Source: Dipteris shenzhenensis (taxonomy: Eukaryota > Polypodiophyta > Polypodiopsida > Gleicheniales). Taken from it: DNA of 64,000 nt. The notes under the pieces were generated by a model. That model searched no databases, was not told the DNA's origin, and saw only the letters and a list, made by a program, of their open reading frames with translations. The stretch lies in the NCBI GenBank assembly GCA_047967505.1, contig CM106540.1; one strand, 5' to 3'. The number at the start of each line of letters is the position of its first letter. Within the stretch, counting starts at the first letter, position 1. Positions 34,272 through 47,500 of this stretch are shown here, piece after piece. A program made the position numbers and the translations under genes.

Positions 34272-35180
34272 ATGTTGCATGGTACATGCAACTCTCAAGT
34301 TTCACAAAGGAAGGGAGACCTGGAGGAGGATCATGAAAAGATGGTCAAAGTTGCAAAAGATGCCCAATGGGAAATGGTAGGAAAGAAGGGAAAATCTCTG
34401 GTCGAGATCTATGATGGATTGCTACTATCGTCAGGCCCCAAGGAAGATCGAGTGCGAGAAGATAAGAAGGGGGTGGGAATGTTGGTTGCTTAAATGGGTG
34501 TGATGTTGTCTCCCATGGCAGAGGGCGGGAGGAGACTGTTGCTAAGAGCCAAGATGAGGCTATGCTGGAAGCCTACCACAAGAAGTGGGCCTTGGAAGAC
34601 AAGAATCGAGTTAAGGCTCCATTTGGGGGAGGCGGGTTCCATGGAAAAGTACGTCGTTGCCTTGCTTCAACTTCTTTCTATGGCAAATTTTGATTCACAA
34701 ATTGCCAACTAAGGATAGGATATCCAAATCAAAACCTATAACTCCATTGCATTCTTTTTGTGGTACTCAAGTGGAGTCGCACTTTCACCTTCTTTGGACC
34801 TGTGTTGTCATGAAGAGTTATACAACGTTGGCTACAACATGTGCACATCCATCTTGCTCTTAGGTGGGAAATTGTTGTATTGGGTGATAAAGGAAGCTTG
34901 AATGAATTGCAGCATCGGGTATGGAGCTTGGTGCGAGCTGTGGCCCTTCGATCCTTGTGGAAACAGATGAATGCAATGGTGTTTCGATCTTGTCCACCTT
35001 GCAACGTTGAAGACTGAGGTGATTGATGTTTCAGAGTTTATGGAGCTTGGTATGAAGACCTAGTCACAAGAGCTCTTCGGGCTTTGCCTCTATACTAGCT
35101 TTCATAAATCTAACTTCTTTTTTTTACTTTAATCTAAATCATCTTCCTGTTTTCATCCAAAAAAGAAAGAAAGAAATGTA
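34272..35180 (+). pseudogene. LINE remnant ending in a zf-RVT-like segment
   Basis: The 3' half reads, with frameshifts, LPTKDRISKSK, FCGTQVESHFHLLW and MKSY. This matches the zinc-binding segment after plant LINE reverse transcriptase (L-T-DRL...C--C---ES--HL---C). It is followed by LNELQHRVWSLVRAVALRSL. The sequence ends in T-rich then A/G-rich DNA near 35180, consistent with a LINE 3' end. The 5' part (34272-34640) is Lys/Glu-rich (DAQWEMVGKKGKSLVEIYDG) and may be an ORF1 piece joined by deletion. Confidence 0.55.
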
Positions 35181-35240
35181 CCATTTTTTTCCTCTAAAAT
35201 TTCATATTAGGATCAGTTCATCCAAAGATATTTAAGGTGG

Positions 35241-35535
35241 GGTTCACACCACTCGCTCGACCAACCTCCAAAACTTGCATGAAGGGTCATAGTTCTATAT
35301 GGCCCAATAGGAGATAGTGGCTCGAATATTTCCCTAAAAGAATTGTGTCCATGGTATAAAGGTTGCTCATCGAGTATGTGGCTAAATTTTTTTTGATGCG
35401 ACGTGCGCTAAATGGTGATTGAACTCGCGTTGCTTGACCCAGATAATCTCTCATATCCACCACACCAATCAAACCTTCTTGAAATTTTGATTATGGCATC
35501 TTGTTATAAAAAGTGATTGTCGAGTGGTGTGAGCC
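35241..35535. mobile_element. MITE-like element with 15 bp terminal inverted repeats
   Basis: The left end GGTTCACACCACTCG (35241-35255) and the complement of the right end CGAGTGGTGTGAGCC (35521-35535) match at 14 of 15 bases. The similarity extends outward through GGTGG. The 295 bp interior has no coding frame. A clear target duplication is not visible. It sits about 400 bp upstream of the FAN1 start codon. Confidence 0.5.
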
Positions 35536-35639
35536 ACCAGAGCTGGCGACCATCCTCCTACGTTGTGTGCTCCACAATGGCCGAACAGGTGGTGAGAACC
35601 GTGGCCTAAGGGTGTTTGCAGACGAGAGTCGCATTGAGG

Positions 35640-35938
35640 TGTGGGCAATCACTTTTAATGTAATAATATAAAATATAATATAATGTAAAATCGGTGGGAA
35701 AAGGCCTTAAGTTGTCAAAAGTCAATCTCCCTCCAAAACTTCAAAAAGACGAGCATTTGCCATTGAGGCTACAGAGCAATGGATATGGATGGGCAGCGCA
35801 ACTCTTCCTCTACATTCATGAGTTTTCCCTTCCCTCTCATGGCATCAACTCTGCCCTCTCCTCATCCCTCCTCCAGCAGAGCACCACCACTTACTTTTAC
35901 TGAATTTTGTCCTTCATAGCTACAACACGCATTTCATC
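35640..35938 (+). promoter_or_regulatory. Putative FAN1 promoter and 5' leader
   Basis: An AT-rich TATA-like stretch (AATATAAAATATAATATAAT, about 35664-35684) is followed by a pyrimidine-rich region (CTTCCTCTAC, CCCTTCCCTCTC, CCTCCTCCAG) up to the start codon. Several upstream ATGs occur, so the transcription start is probably downstream of 35800 or the leader carries uORFs. The position is inferred from the gene start. Confidence 0.35.
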
Positions 35939-38587
35939 ATGTTGCGTGGGCATGAAACCTTGACGCGCTTGGTAGGAAAGCGCCGTCGGTTGGATCTTAC
36001 CTCGATTTTCTCTGCACCTCCCAATGAATTGCCCACAGAGGTATAGTTATGGTGTCGCATAGCGTATAGGATAGTGCAGACCCGTGCCATGCGTATTTGT
36101 CATACGTTATTGCAGTACATTATTTGTGAAGGACCCTGAACAAAACAAAAAAGTACTGCGGATAGGAGAACACTATAATGAATGGAAAAAATGACACGAT
36201 TCTGTAACAATGTTGGCCTGGACATCTGGAAAATACTATCTCGATTACCTCACAAAGTGTATAATCTCCAAGCAGATTTCTGACGAACCCGCCTGTCCCT
36301 GTTGATCTGTATGCCCACATATCAACAATCGTCTAAAACCTGCACGTTGCTGTTAACATCTGTGGAAGTGTGTGTCAAGTATACCTTTCTAGAGAGTCAT
36401 CTGTACAAGCTTTCAGCCCTAGAGGCGTTGAATTATTTTTCAATATTGCGATTTTGTTTTAAAGGAATTCAATTTCAGGATTAATGCTAATCCACGTACC
36501 TTGAACATTCTTTTCTGTAGGGTGCAGATCTTCTCACCTTGAGCAGTTCACACGCCCCAGGTCATTGTAGTGAGCTTGGAGCAGCTGAGGCTTCTACAGA
36601 GCCATTCCTGGAAGCAGTTACAGCGTGCGAAGAGACTTTTGAGCATTCTAATTGTAGGGACGTTGGGAAAGAGAACTTGCACATGCACTGGGTACAATGT
36701 CCTGTGTGTGGAAAGGACATCCAGGGGAATGATACTTTGATAAATAGTCACCTTGGTTTGTTCTCATCATCTTACTTTTTCATGTTCTTTTGAATAACGA
36801 TTTTGCACAGCATCGAAGTACTAACGAGAATGTTGGCTAGGAGAGGTTCAAGGTTTCCTGTGCCCCCTACTATATCTTATGACAGGTTATCGGTTTGTTG
36901 TTTGCAGATTTGTGTCTCTTGGGAAGGACCAAATGTAAAAATAATCAGCTTACTTTACTACACTTTAATAAAGTCCTTACTACTTCGACAAGTATATTAA
37001 GTCGGCATAAAAATTTGAGTTTGAAAAATGGGAATAACGATTCCCTTTACCAATCACCAACAGTGAAAATTAAGAGAACGGATAGCTCTTTGTCGATTGA
37101 GGACAGTTACCCAGAAGGTGGACGTGGGAAAAATCTGGCTCTTTCAAAAGATGCTGATGTCCTTGAGTGTGAAAAGAATTTTGAAGATTCAACAAAAGAA
37201 CCAGTTGACACTTTGAAGCAACAATTGACAGCCTCAATGGAAAAGCTAAGTGACAAAGAGGGGTCCAATTCCCAAAAAATATATGAATGTAACTGCTCTT
37301 GTCATTCCAAAACAAATACTTTTGAACGGCTAATTTGTGCAGGGGAGCAAGAAGACTCTAACTTTTGCAGTAGTCACTCTGCAAGGAGCACAAAGAACAG
37401 CGCTGTGGGTGCACAAAGTGAATGCCATGATTTTGATGTGATGGCTTTGGAAACATGCATTGTTGGGAGAAAATTCAATCGGTGTGTGAAGATTGAGAAG
37501 GGTATGAAGATCAGAGCAAAAAGAGAGCCTGAGAATCCCAAAGATCCAAATGCCATTAAGGTTTGCTAATGGTCCTCCATAATGTTGCAGAAAAAGAAGT
37601 TAAATATGTCAAGTTCTTCCATCATTCTGAAAAATTTTATTTCTACCATGCATATCAGATCATTGGGCCAGAAGATCAAGGTGGTCTTGCGATAGGCCAT
37701 CTTTCTCGGGATCTGGCTGTTCACTTGTCATCTCTATTGGACAATGGATTTCTTAACATCGAGGTTGTTGGTTCATTTCTTTGTCTAGTAATTTCTCCCC
37801 ATATTCTGTCTTTTCCTTCTTCCTCTGCAATTTCTGGGCCCCTCTTTTCAGCTCCATTCCCACAAATTTTTGGATGGATTTTTCTCTCCTGTTGACCTGA
37901 ATTATTCCTTTTTCAGACCACGTCCAGGCAAGAGCATTCTATGTGCCTGGATGCATCATCTATTTCATATGGATCATATGGGTGAGAATTGTGTTTGGCA
38001 GGGGTTTATTCAAAGTGTTCCAGAGAAACTGTTTGAGCCAGTCCCAATCAAACTTCTATGTGACAGACGAAGCTCAGAAAAAGCAGAAGATGCTGATTTT
38101 TTCAAGGACACCTGGGCGAAAGTCCAACAAATTGTTACAGAGAATGGAAGACAACGATTGTTTCCTCCAGTTAGATCTAAATACCTGCAAAATTTTGTTT
38201 ATTTTGTTAAAACAGTATTGGAGCGCGATTCACATTTATTTAGTGAAGAAGAACTGGCATTTTTAGGTTGGTCTTTTTCCACAATTTGTTTTGTGACGGG
38301 TTTCTTTGTAGTTGCTTTCATGAAACTAGTCTAACGTAGTGAATTTTGTTAACAGGGTCCTTTTTCTCATTCACTGAAAATGCCCAGCATCTTTTTGTTC
38401 GCCTTTATCAACGGAAAGGTCAGCCAATTATGAATTAACATGACTTTTTTCTAGAGTGGCTATGATTTTTTGAACCCTGGAGGCTTTGTGTGCTGATATT
38501 ATCAGAACTCAGGCCCATGGTTTCGAGTTTCCCAAATCAATTATGCAGACGTTCCAAATGTGAGGGAGGCTTCTCATGAGCTGCTAG
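35939..38587 (+). CDS. FAN1: FAN1 exons 1-7: N-terminal motif, UBZ finger, HIRAN domain
   Basis: Exon 1 starts MLRGHETLTRLVGKRRRLDL, like the basic N-terminus of plant FAN1, which supports ATG 35939. Exon 2 ends in the ubiquitin-binding finger CPVCGKDIQGNDTLINSHL. The Asp codon is split over intron 2 and the fourth ligand Cys115 opens exon 3 (ligands C94, C97, H111, C115). Exon 3 is mostly a low-conservation linker ending in HIRAN (residues about 291-385, ETCIVGRKF, NPKDPNAIK). HIRAN continues through exon 4 (IIGPEDQGGLAIGHLSRDLA) into exon 5 (GFIQSVPEKLFEPVPIKLLC). Exons 6-7 read FFSFTENAQHLFVRLYQRKG and PWFRVSQINYADVP. Introns here are 89-480 bp. Confidence 0.92.
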
Positions 38588-41500
38588 GTAATACTTATAG
38601 CAAGCTGCTTTTCAATTCATATTGTCCAGACCTATTCATGAAAATTGAACTGGAATTCACGTGCTCTACATACACAGCATGAAGCAAACTCAGTAACTAA
38701 AATGTTGGGATTGTTGAAAGTGGGAAAACTGTGGACAGCTGAAAGTATTTAGATTGTGTCCTTTCAGGGCAAGGTTTGACACATGTCCATGGTAGGGATT
38801 GCCAGAAATTGCAGCAGCCACGATGATAAAATTAAAAAAAAAACATTTTAAAATGTCAATGTTACATGCACATACCCATACACACATCAATTCAACCCTA
38901 TTTTTAGGGTGGACCTCCGATTTCATTACTGTTGTATGCCTAAGCAAATGGCAGCTAAAGGGTGCTAACCTGTTAAAACGTTGTTCAACAGCTGCACATG
39001 CATACATACAAAGAGTTTATGTTTGTCACTGAGAAAAGTCCAGTCTTTTCTTGGGTGAATCTCCAACCATATTATCGTTGTAGCAGTGAAACTGTGCTGG
39101 GCTTTTGTTGCCTTAAAGACTTGCTCAACAGCACAACTGGAATTGATTTGGATTTTGTCTTGTTTTGCATGGTATCTTGAACTAGGAGGCCTAAACTTTG
39201 AATTACCTTAATCCTTGTGCATTTGGCTTTTTAAGTGGACAGACCAATCTCAATCTAAGCATCGAACATAGGAATACTTAATCTTGCCAAATTTCATTTG
39301 CATAGGAGCACTAGACCATTCTTTTTAAACTAACAAAAGGAAGTAAAGGGAAAGATTAGGGCGACCATGGATGCATACCACCTGAAGGAATTCAGCAAGG
39401 AATTGAGGGCAGGCAATGATGCAAGCCTTAACCTCCAAACTCAACATTATATTTGCACCTGAAGCATAATGTCCCATCAAACCTTTTCATACTGGCACAT
39501 TATATTCTCACTGAAAAACTGACTGCACATATGCATATTGAAGTGGACTTGTTCACAGGGAATTTTCTCAAGACAGCAAAAGCTGGCCAAAACAAATTAG
39601 GCCTGCTGGGAAAATAACAACTTAGGGAATGGGTTGGACAATGGCAGCTTCCATCCTCTCTTTTCTCTCATTCTACTAGTGATTTGAGACCATACATGGA
39701 ACGGAGCTCTTGACTGAAGACTATGTAGTTGCATTGCTAGTGCAATTGTGAATAGAACCCATGAGTGTTGTGTTATGAGCCTATGTGTTGAGAGGACGTA
39801 TGTAAGTAGTGATTGAGTGGAACTCCAAATGTTGAGCGATTTGCTGTGCTTACTTATGTTATCGCAGATGGATTCAATTGCTATGTTTGAGGTTGAAAGG
39901 TGTTGAGAACAACAATATAGAAATTGTCTATTTTCAATGTGCTGATGAGCGAGAAAGTATTGGATATAGCTTGAGGCTTGGATAATGCATGACTGAACAG
40001 CTAAAAGAATTCAAGCCAGTACTTTAGTTGAAAAAAGTTGCTATTTAGCACCCTTTCCCCACTTAGCTTAGTATTCTAGTTGTCACGAGGACGTGAAATT
40101 ATGGGACTTTTGATTTGCGACTCTCGTAATTTGCGCGTGATTGTGAGCCTCTATGGCGTGAGGGTCCAGCCATGGGGTGGGACTTGGGGAATTAAAATTC
40201 TCTAGTGGGCCCTTGGAAATAGTGAATGTGCACCCAGTTACTAGGCAATTAATTCCTAGGGCCAAAGTGTGTAACATGGGGGCCAAAAGAGTGATGCAAT
40301 TAAAAATTGCTAATTTTAGCACAGGACTTCAAAAAGAGCCCAGAGCTCTTCTCTTGGGCTCAGAAGGCCAAAATCAGTTCCTGAGGAGCCAGGTCATCAT
40401 TTGTGAGCTGCCAAGTGTTGCTAGAGCCAAATTGCCATCTACTAGGAGCTTCTAGAGCCTGCCAGGGAAAATTGCCATCAGCTAGGGCCAGTTCTAGTGC
40501 ATCCAAGGCTTGCTAGAGGAAATCACACCTGATCCAGGAGCCTGTTGTAGATTGTGATTTCAGCCAGGGTGTCTCTTCCAGATTGCAATTTCACCTACAG
40601 GTCTTTCGGGTTGTGCCAGGTGACTGCGTCCAGTTCTAGGGCTGTTCTAGGTGTTTCCAAGCTGTCCAGGCTGCTATAGAAGATTGCGATTTTGCTTCCA
40701 AGCTGTCCAGGCTTTGCAAGGAAACTTGCGATTTGATTTCTGGAGCCTTTCGATGTTGCTGTTGATTTTGGTAACTTTCCAGGCGTGGGTGTTCTCTTCT
40801 AAGCTGCTTTTGGTGTTGTGCCAGAGCAGAATCAGCCCCAGTGACCTTTCTTCTGTGATACCGGGCAGAAGAAGGCTTGTCTTTGCTTGCTTTTGCCATT
40901 CGCTGATTGATTGTTGGCTAGTTATTGCGTTTGGGTTTCTTTCCTCACGAAGAAAGGTTGATGTTTGTGATGTTGGGCAGTGGCCAGATAGGTTATAGAT
41001 TGAGGCAACCTGTTTGGGGAGTGCTTTGTCAATTGATTGCACTAGAGTTTGGCTAATGAAGGCTTTGTCTTGCAGTTGTTCAGCCGTGTCTAGCTGGTTG
41101 GGCAGTTGGTTGTGCAATTGCAGGTGTGGCACAAACAGTGAATTCTTTTGGGGTCTCTGTTGCATGCTTTGGTTGGCTGAGGATAGGAGGTTTTCCAGTA
41201 ATTGGATGCTCTCAGAGACCTTTGTAATCAACCGCTTGGCTTCAAATGAATGTTAAATAAATACCGCAAGGGGTGCCAACATTTGGGGCCAATCGGTGTC
41301 CTTGTTTTTGAGTAGGAGCGCTCTAGCTCGCCTGTGATTTGATATGTGGTGCATAATTATTTATCAATTTACTGTGATGCTGTAACTAAGTGGATCCTAC
41401 TGCCCTTTACGTTGTTGAGGTTGGTTTTAGTGGTTCCATTGTCGGGATCCACCTAACTTCTTTAAGAGGGGAGCTTGTGGTTGGCTTGGTGCAAGTCTAG

Positions 41501-44500
41501 CAGACTATGTGAAGAAGACATCATACTATTCGGTAAATATGTCACACAGGGAGAGATCTGTGAGCCTTACTGAGAAAGAGGTAGAGCGGATGTCTCATTC
41601 TTTTGATGATGACTAGGGTGCAGGAGAGGAGACTGAGCATGTTGCTGAGCATCAGGATGATCGGACTGATGAGGAGGATGTGGAATTATTCAAGGCATAG
41701 ATGCAGAGTTTCATGAGTGCTTTCACGCAGTTCACACAGGATCCTCGCTTTTAGAAGATGATGAATTCTGATGTGCAGCCGAAGAAAAGGAAGCCTGATG
41801 ATGGGGATAGGGATGTTGAAGCTAACAAGAGACTACATGTTAGCTTTCAGGATCAGCCCTCTCAAATCCCCTATGGTCAGCAACAGTCTAATGCTATTTC
41901 GGGGCTAACTCAAGGTAATAATTTTCAGTCCATGGTTTCCGGACAGCAAGGAGTTATGGCAAACCTGGTGCAACCAGGTTATTTTGGTGGTGGTTCAATG
42001 TTTCAGGCTATGGTCAGCCCACAAGCCCAATTTTCAGGTATGCCTGTCAGTTAAACATTTGGGTTTCAGCCTAGTTTACAGCCCATGGGATAGAATATGA
42101 TGTATGCAAATGTTGGAGCAGCCCCAAGGATGTAAATAGGTATGCCTAATGCAGTAACGGGTAACCTTGCTTTGGGAAATATGCAAAAGTTGAGTGCTGG
42201 TCTGAACAATACAGCTTTTCCCAATGCTGGTAGTGTGGGAGATAGAGTGAGTGCTGCCGTCCCTTTTGCCTAGGCACCTGTTTATGACAATTTGGCACCT
42301 CAAGGGAAGTTGAAGGACTTTAAAGAGGTGGGTGCAGTCGTAAAATTTGAGACATTCAGTGGAGTGTAGGACAAACTTAAGGCCTTTACCTTTTTGCAGC
42401 AGTTCGATGCAGCCTACAGAGGAGGGAATTTCACAGAGTCGTCCAAAGTACGCTGGGCTGCAAGTTTTCTAAAGGGGAATGCACTTCAGTGGTGGACCAC
42501 TATGCTTATGCAAAACACTACACCAAACATGTGGGTAGGTTTCAAGTAGGTGTTTTCGGCTGCGTGGCTTACCACGACTTTTGAAGTAGATATCATGACT
42601 GCTACTACTGCATGAAGACTAAAGTCTCCATTATGTCTCAGCTTATTGAGAATGCTAGCACGGTATATGCACATAGTAACCTTTGTGGCTTGTTGCTATT
42701 GCGATAAATTTTCCATTTGAAAAGGTGCGTTGCCTTATTAGCTAGATTGTCTAAGCATTTTTTGCTTAGAACTGCTCGTTTGGGAGAGACTAAAATGAAA
42801 TCATACAGCCTTCACAGGTAGTTGTAGCTTGAATGAAGAGAATGTGGACTATCTTTTGATTAGTCTACTCCTTCAGTGGTAGCTTATCACCATCTGGAGT
42901 GCTGATAGGAACTCAGTACGAAGACCTTTGTACAAATGGATGCTCAAGTATGAGTGGGGTTTAGATTTGTATGCGAGATCATATATTTATACTATAGTCT
43001 ATAAGGCGATGATGACGTCGGGGATTTCGTAATTGCTAGTCCCTCCTATGCGTCATGAAGGGTGAGTTTGGGCATGTTCTGGGATTCAAATTAGCGACAT
43101 TCAAATTGCACCTTGTGTAGTTTTGTTCATGCTGCAGCTTGCTAATATTGTGATAAATTCTTCCTATCTTAAGTGGTGCATTGCCATTTCAGCTAGATTA
43201 TCTAAGCATTTTTTGCTTAGAACTGCTCGTTTGGGAGAGACGAAAATGAAATCATACAGCCTTCACAAGCAGTTGTAGCTTGAATGAAGAGAATGTGGAC
43301 TACTTTTCTCCTTTAGTGCTAGCCTTTGTCTTGGCTGAGTTTGCCTTTCACCTACGGAGTGTTGACAGAAACTCAGTATGAATTTGTAAAATGGATGCTT
43401 GAGTTTTTTTGCGTACGTAGATTTGTATGCGTGAGGGCATATTTATACTATGGTCCACACCAATGGTTGGGTGTTGATGACGTTGGTGGGGATGTCATAG
43501 TAGCTAGTCCTTGCTATGTTTGATGGAGTTCATGCTTTTAAACCTTGAGAGTGTTGTGTTCATGGATTCACCTAGATATATGTTCCTGTCCTATTAGCGA
43601 ACATGCAAATTCACCTTGTGAAGTTTTCATCCATGTTGTGGCTTGCTGATATTGTGATAAATTCTATCTTCCTTAAGTAGTGAGTTGCCCTATCAACAGG
43701 ATTGTCTAGGCATTTTCTGCAGAGAACTGCTTGTTTGGGAGAGACTCAAGTATTTGTTGCTTGAATGAAGAGAATGTGGACTTTTTGATTAGCCTTCTCC
43801 CTTAGTGCTTGCCTTTGTCATGGTTGAGTTTGCCCTTCACCTCGGAAGTGCTGACAGAAACAAGTATGGAGAGCTTTGTATATGTGGATGTTCAAGTTTG
43901 TGTGGGTGTGCGGATTTGAATGTGTGAGAGCATATGCATGCACTATTGTCTACACCCACTATTGGGTGTTGATGGCCTTGGTGGGGATGTCATAATAGCG
44001 AGTCCTTGCTATGCTTGATGGAGTTTATGGTTTTCAACCTTGTGACTGTCATGAGATTGAAACTGCACTATCTGTTGTGTTTTTTGGAGGATGAGTTTGG
44101 GCATGTTTTTGGATCTCTCTCTCTCAGTGGAGCTTTCTGGGCAAAGTAAGTATGTCATATTAATATGTAGAGATCCTTATCAGCTCAACTCCCAACACAA
44201 AGACAGTTGCACGAACTTCAGCGATTACAAAAGTCTGTGGGCTGAAGCTATCCAATTAAAGATCTCCTATCCCCAAGTATTGCCCATTTTGAGGTCGTGG
44301 TCAGGTTGAATTAGTTTCCTAACTTCCTTTTGAGCTTTGTGAAGAGCATGTCTTATGTCTTCTTTCTCAGCTTCAGAGTTACTACTGATATCATTGCAAA
44401 AAAGAGAGTTTCTAAACTTCTTTCGTTATGTGTACTTAATGTAGATGTGCAGTAAGTAAATGGACAATGCATAGGAGAGAGGTAGAACCAACAAACTTCT

Positions 44501-47500
44501 ATTTCTGTCCAGGATGGATACTCAATGTTCAGTGTGTCACCCTCTAGTAGTAGAGTGCTATCTAGATGTAAACCCTTGTACATAAACAACAGCTGTTCTC
44601 CTACCTCCGTGGCTCTCCCAAAACACTTGCTTGCGTGCCCCCTATGAGCTTAGGTGGGCCTTGCTGTCGTGCCCCACAAACACACCTTCAAGGGGACCCT
44701 GTCGGACAGCCACAAGTAAGGCAGTGCGTGACCTGGTTGCTTGGCCTCCTTGCTGCTCCAAAATGCAGCCAATGATGAGGTCCAAGATCCCCCTTTAATC
44801 CATCCTCCTTGCCCTGATAGACAGCCAAGTGATGAAGACTTTGTGAGCTCTTTGTCTGCTGCAATCAGCTACCTCTCTTGGTCCTTAACTGGGCCCTGAG
44901 GCAGGCTTCCTGCAGCTCCCATTTGCTCCCAAAACCGGTACTCCAATGGTTAATAGAACGAGCCCAATGGGCTTCCTTTTACAGTCCTCAGATGCCCCCA
45001 AATAGACTGACCCAGACAGGCCAACCCACCAGGCTGTGGGTCTGCCCTGCTGGTCAGTGGGTTCACCCCCACATGCAGCCATCTGGCTGCCCAATTGGTC
45101 CCGCCTGGACAGGTGGCGATCTGCCAGTGGCCCAGGCCCTGATCTGCCCTGGGGCCTTTTCCCGCGCCTATACTCTGCTCCAGCTAGTTGCATATGCTGC
45201 TCTTGCTGCTCTGCCTGCTCCTGGATCTTTCCCTGCCTGCAAACCCTCCTGCAGACAGTCCGTACAGGAGGTGCCTGCCATCTGTACAGTCCCTGCAGGC
45301 TCCCGGGATGCTGACATCACGTTCCAGCCTGTCAGACCTGCACATTTCTGCATTGTACAGTCCCTGACTGATGCGTGCCAATTCCGTAGAGTTCCAGTCC
45401 TCTGGGGGAGCTCCAACACTGCCAGGAACCTCTGGTATGTGCTGCACACATGGCAGCCTATGTGCTGCCCGTGTGGCAGCTCCTTTTCACGTTTCTGCTT
45501 TGAATGTCTGCTGCCCACATGACAGCCAATGTGACTGTCCGACCAGATATATTCCAATATTCAGTCCAGTTTAGAGGTTCCCCCAATAGCATCCGCACAG
45601 ATTTTCACACTTTCCTTGCTGGTGGACTTTTGCATACCCCATCTGATTTATTAGTCTGTAAGAGTTTGGTATTGGTGCAGACAGCTTTGTGAAGAATAAG
45701 CCTCATTACACAGTCATTTTTGCAGCTGTTTTACTCAAATAAGCACAAATCTTCTATGTCAGAGTTAGGACCGATAGAATCTCATTAGAGTTATGCTTAG
45801 GGGTAGGGATAGGCAGAAGAGAACTCCTTTCCAAGTCACATTCCCATTCCTAAAGGTCCAACCTTTTCAAAATAAGAGGCTTATCTTTATTTGATAATCT
45901 AAACTCCCTTCCTATTTTTGGCCTTTTGCCGTGCCATACTTGATCCCAAGCTTGCATTCTTGTTAGTGAAATCGAGAGTTCTTCATCATAAAGAAGCATA
46001 GTTGTTTCCGTACTCGTATGGTTGGCTGAATCATATGCGTATGAAATAATTATTCTGTACGCATATGGTAAGGCATACTTGGCCAATTTTTGGGAGGAAA
46101 AACGGGTTCCGTGACCTTTATGAAAACGTTTTTTAATCAATTTCTTGACTTTAAAATGAATACAAGCTTGAAGTTTGAATTTGAAAGTTTTGTAGCTCTC
46201 TGTCAATCAAATGTGTACAATGTATATTTTCCTTTTTTTTTGGCTGATCCATACTCCAATCATACTTCAATCATAATCCAATCATACTTCCTTTTTTTTT
46301 GGCTGATCCATACTCCAATCATACTTCCGTACCATAACCTAGCCTCACACAGGGTGGACACACGCACAAGCAAGGCCCTCTCTCTCTAGAGTGACATCAG
46401 GAGATGTTGAACCTCCAACAACCCCTTTGAGCTCCTGGAGGAATTCATCTTGTGATGCTCCATTGCTGAAGACCGCCACAAGTATTGTTGAAGAAGCCCC
46501 TTCTTGGCATGAACTTCCTTAACAAGATAACTGGAAACTTGGTATTGTTGCTCCTAGGCCACAGGTGCTAGATACACTCCTTTGGTCCGGTACTGGTACA
46601 ATAGGTCATCTAGTACAACAATTCGATTGCTAGTGCTGGTACATCACTCCAATAGCAGGTACTGAAACAATAATCCAACTGATACTGCCCTCAGTGCAAG
46701 CTTTTCTTCCTTGCCTGGGCACATGTATCTCAGAGCTATATAGTCCCCTTTGATGCCCCCTCTCAGGTCCAAACTAGTACATTGCCGCCAAAACGGTGAA
46801 CCTTAGTGCTTCACTGACAATGGGCATATAATAGCTCGCAAGGGTCAATCAATTGGGTCTGGATTTTTGCACTGGCAGCAGTCTTCTGACCCATCTGGAT
46901 CTCCAAGCAGCTCATCGGACAATAGCTGCACAACAGAACACTAGGAGATCCCCTTTGGATCTTCTAGGTCATAACGTCCAAACAAAATACATACTGGTAA
47001 CATACTGCCACCCGAGTCAGCGGGAACAACTCTGTGTGGCTCGAGGTCTTGCTTGAAAGCTCGCCTCGATTAGAGATTCCATCGCCACTGGACCTGGTTG
47101 GCAGGTACCACTTTTACAAACAAGCAAGCAATCCTCTGGCTGGATTCAAAAAGCGTGCTGCTAGCGCATCCTGCCGCATGCTACTAGACTAGAATAAACG
47201 TCGTAGTAGCGGTAACATCGTCTTACTGTTTATTGGTTCCCTCACTGTTTCTTTGAGAACACTGATGCAATAATGACCTTTCTGGCCACATCGGTTACTT
47301 GTATGTGACCTTCTCATGCCTCAGCTGTCAATTGCTTTCGTCCCTTTTGCTTAGCTACCAAAGCCTTAGGCTAACTCTCATAGGTATGATCTACAAATCT
47401 CTCTTGGTCAAGCATTCATCCTCCAATAGTTATCAAGGACGAATAGAAGGCACCATGAGAGGATAGTTGGGATAGTAGAGTTATGGCTATGTCCTCGGAA

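Noticed and set aside
35420-35490. tRNA or SINE head (GCGAGTTCAATCACC resembling a B box on the minus strand)
   Set aside because: No convincing A box or cloverleaf. The inverted ends of the surrounding 295 bp unit fit a MITE better.
36539-36793. FAN1 start at a non-ATG codon in exon 2
   Set aside because: Exon 1 at 35939-36040 supplies an ATG, the conserved basic N-terminus and a phase-compatible splice.
37917-38001. Extra FAN1 exon beginning after TTTTTCAG at about 37916
   Set aside because: In the required phase it reaches a stop at GGG-TGA, and it would separate NIE from GFIQSVPE, which are adjacent in other plant FAN1 proteins.
44878-45522. 214-codon plus-strand frame in FAN1 intron 7
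   Set aside because: It lies in a GC-rich block with an equally open antisense frame. The composition is biased and there is no domain or splice support.
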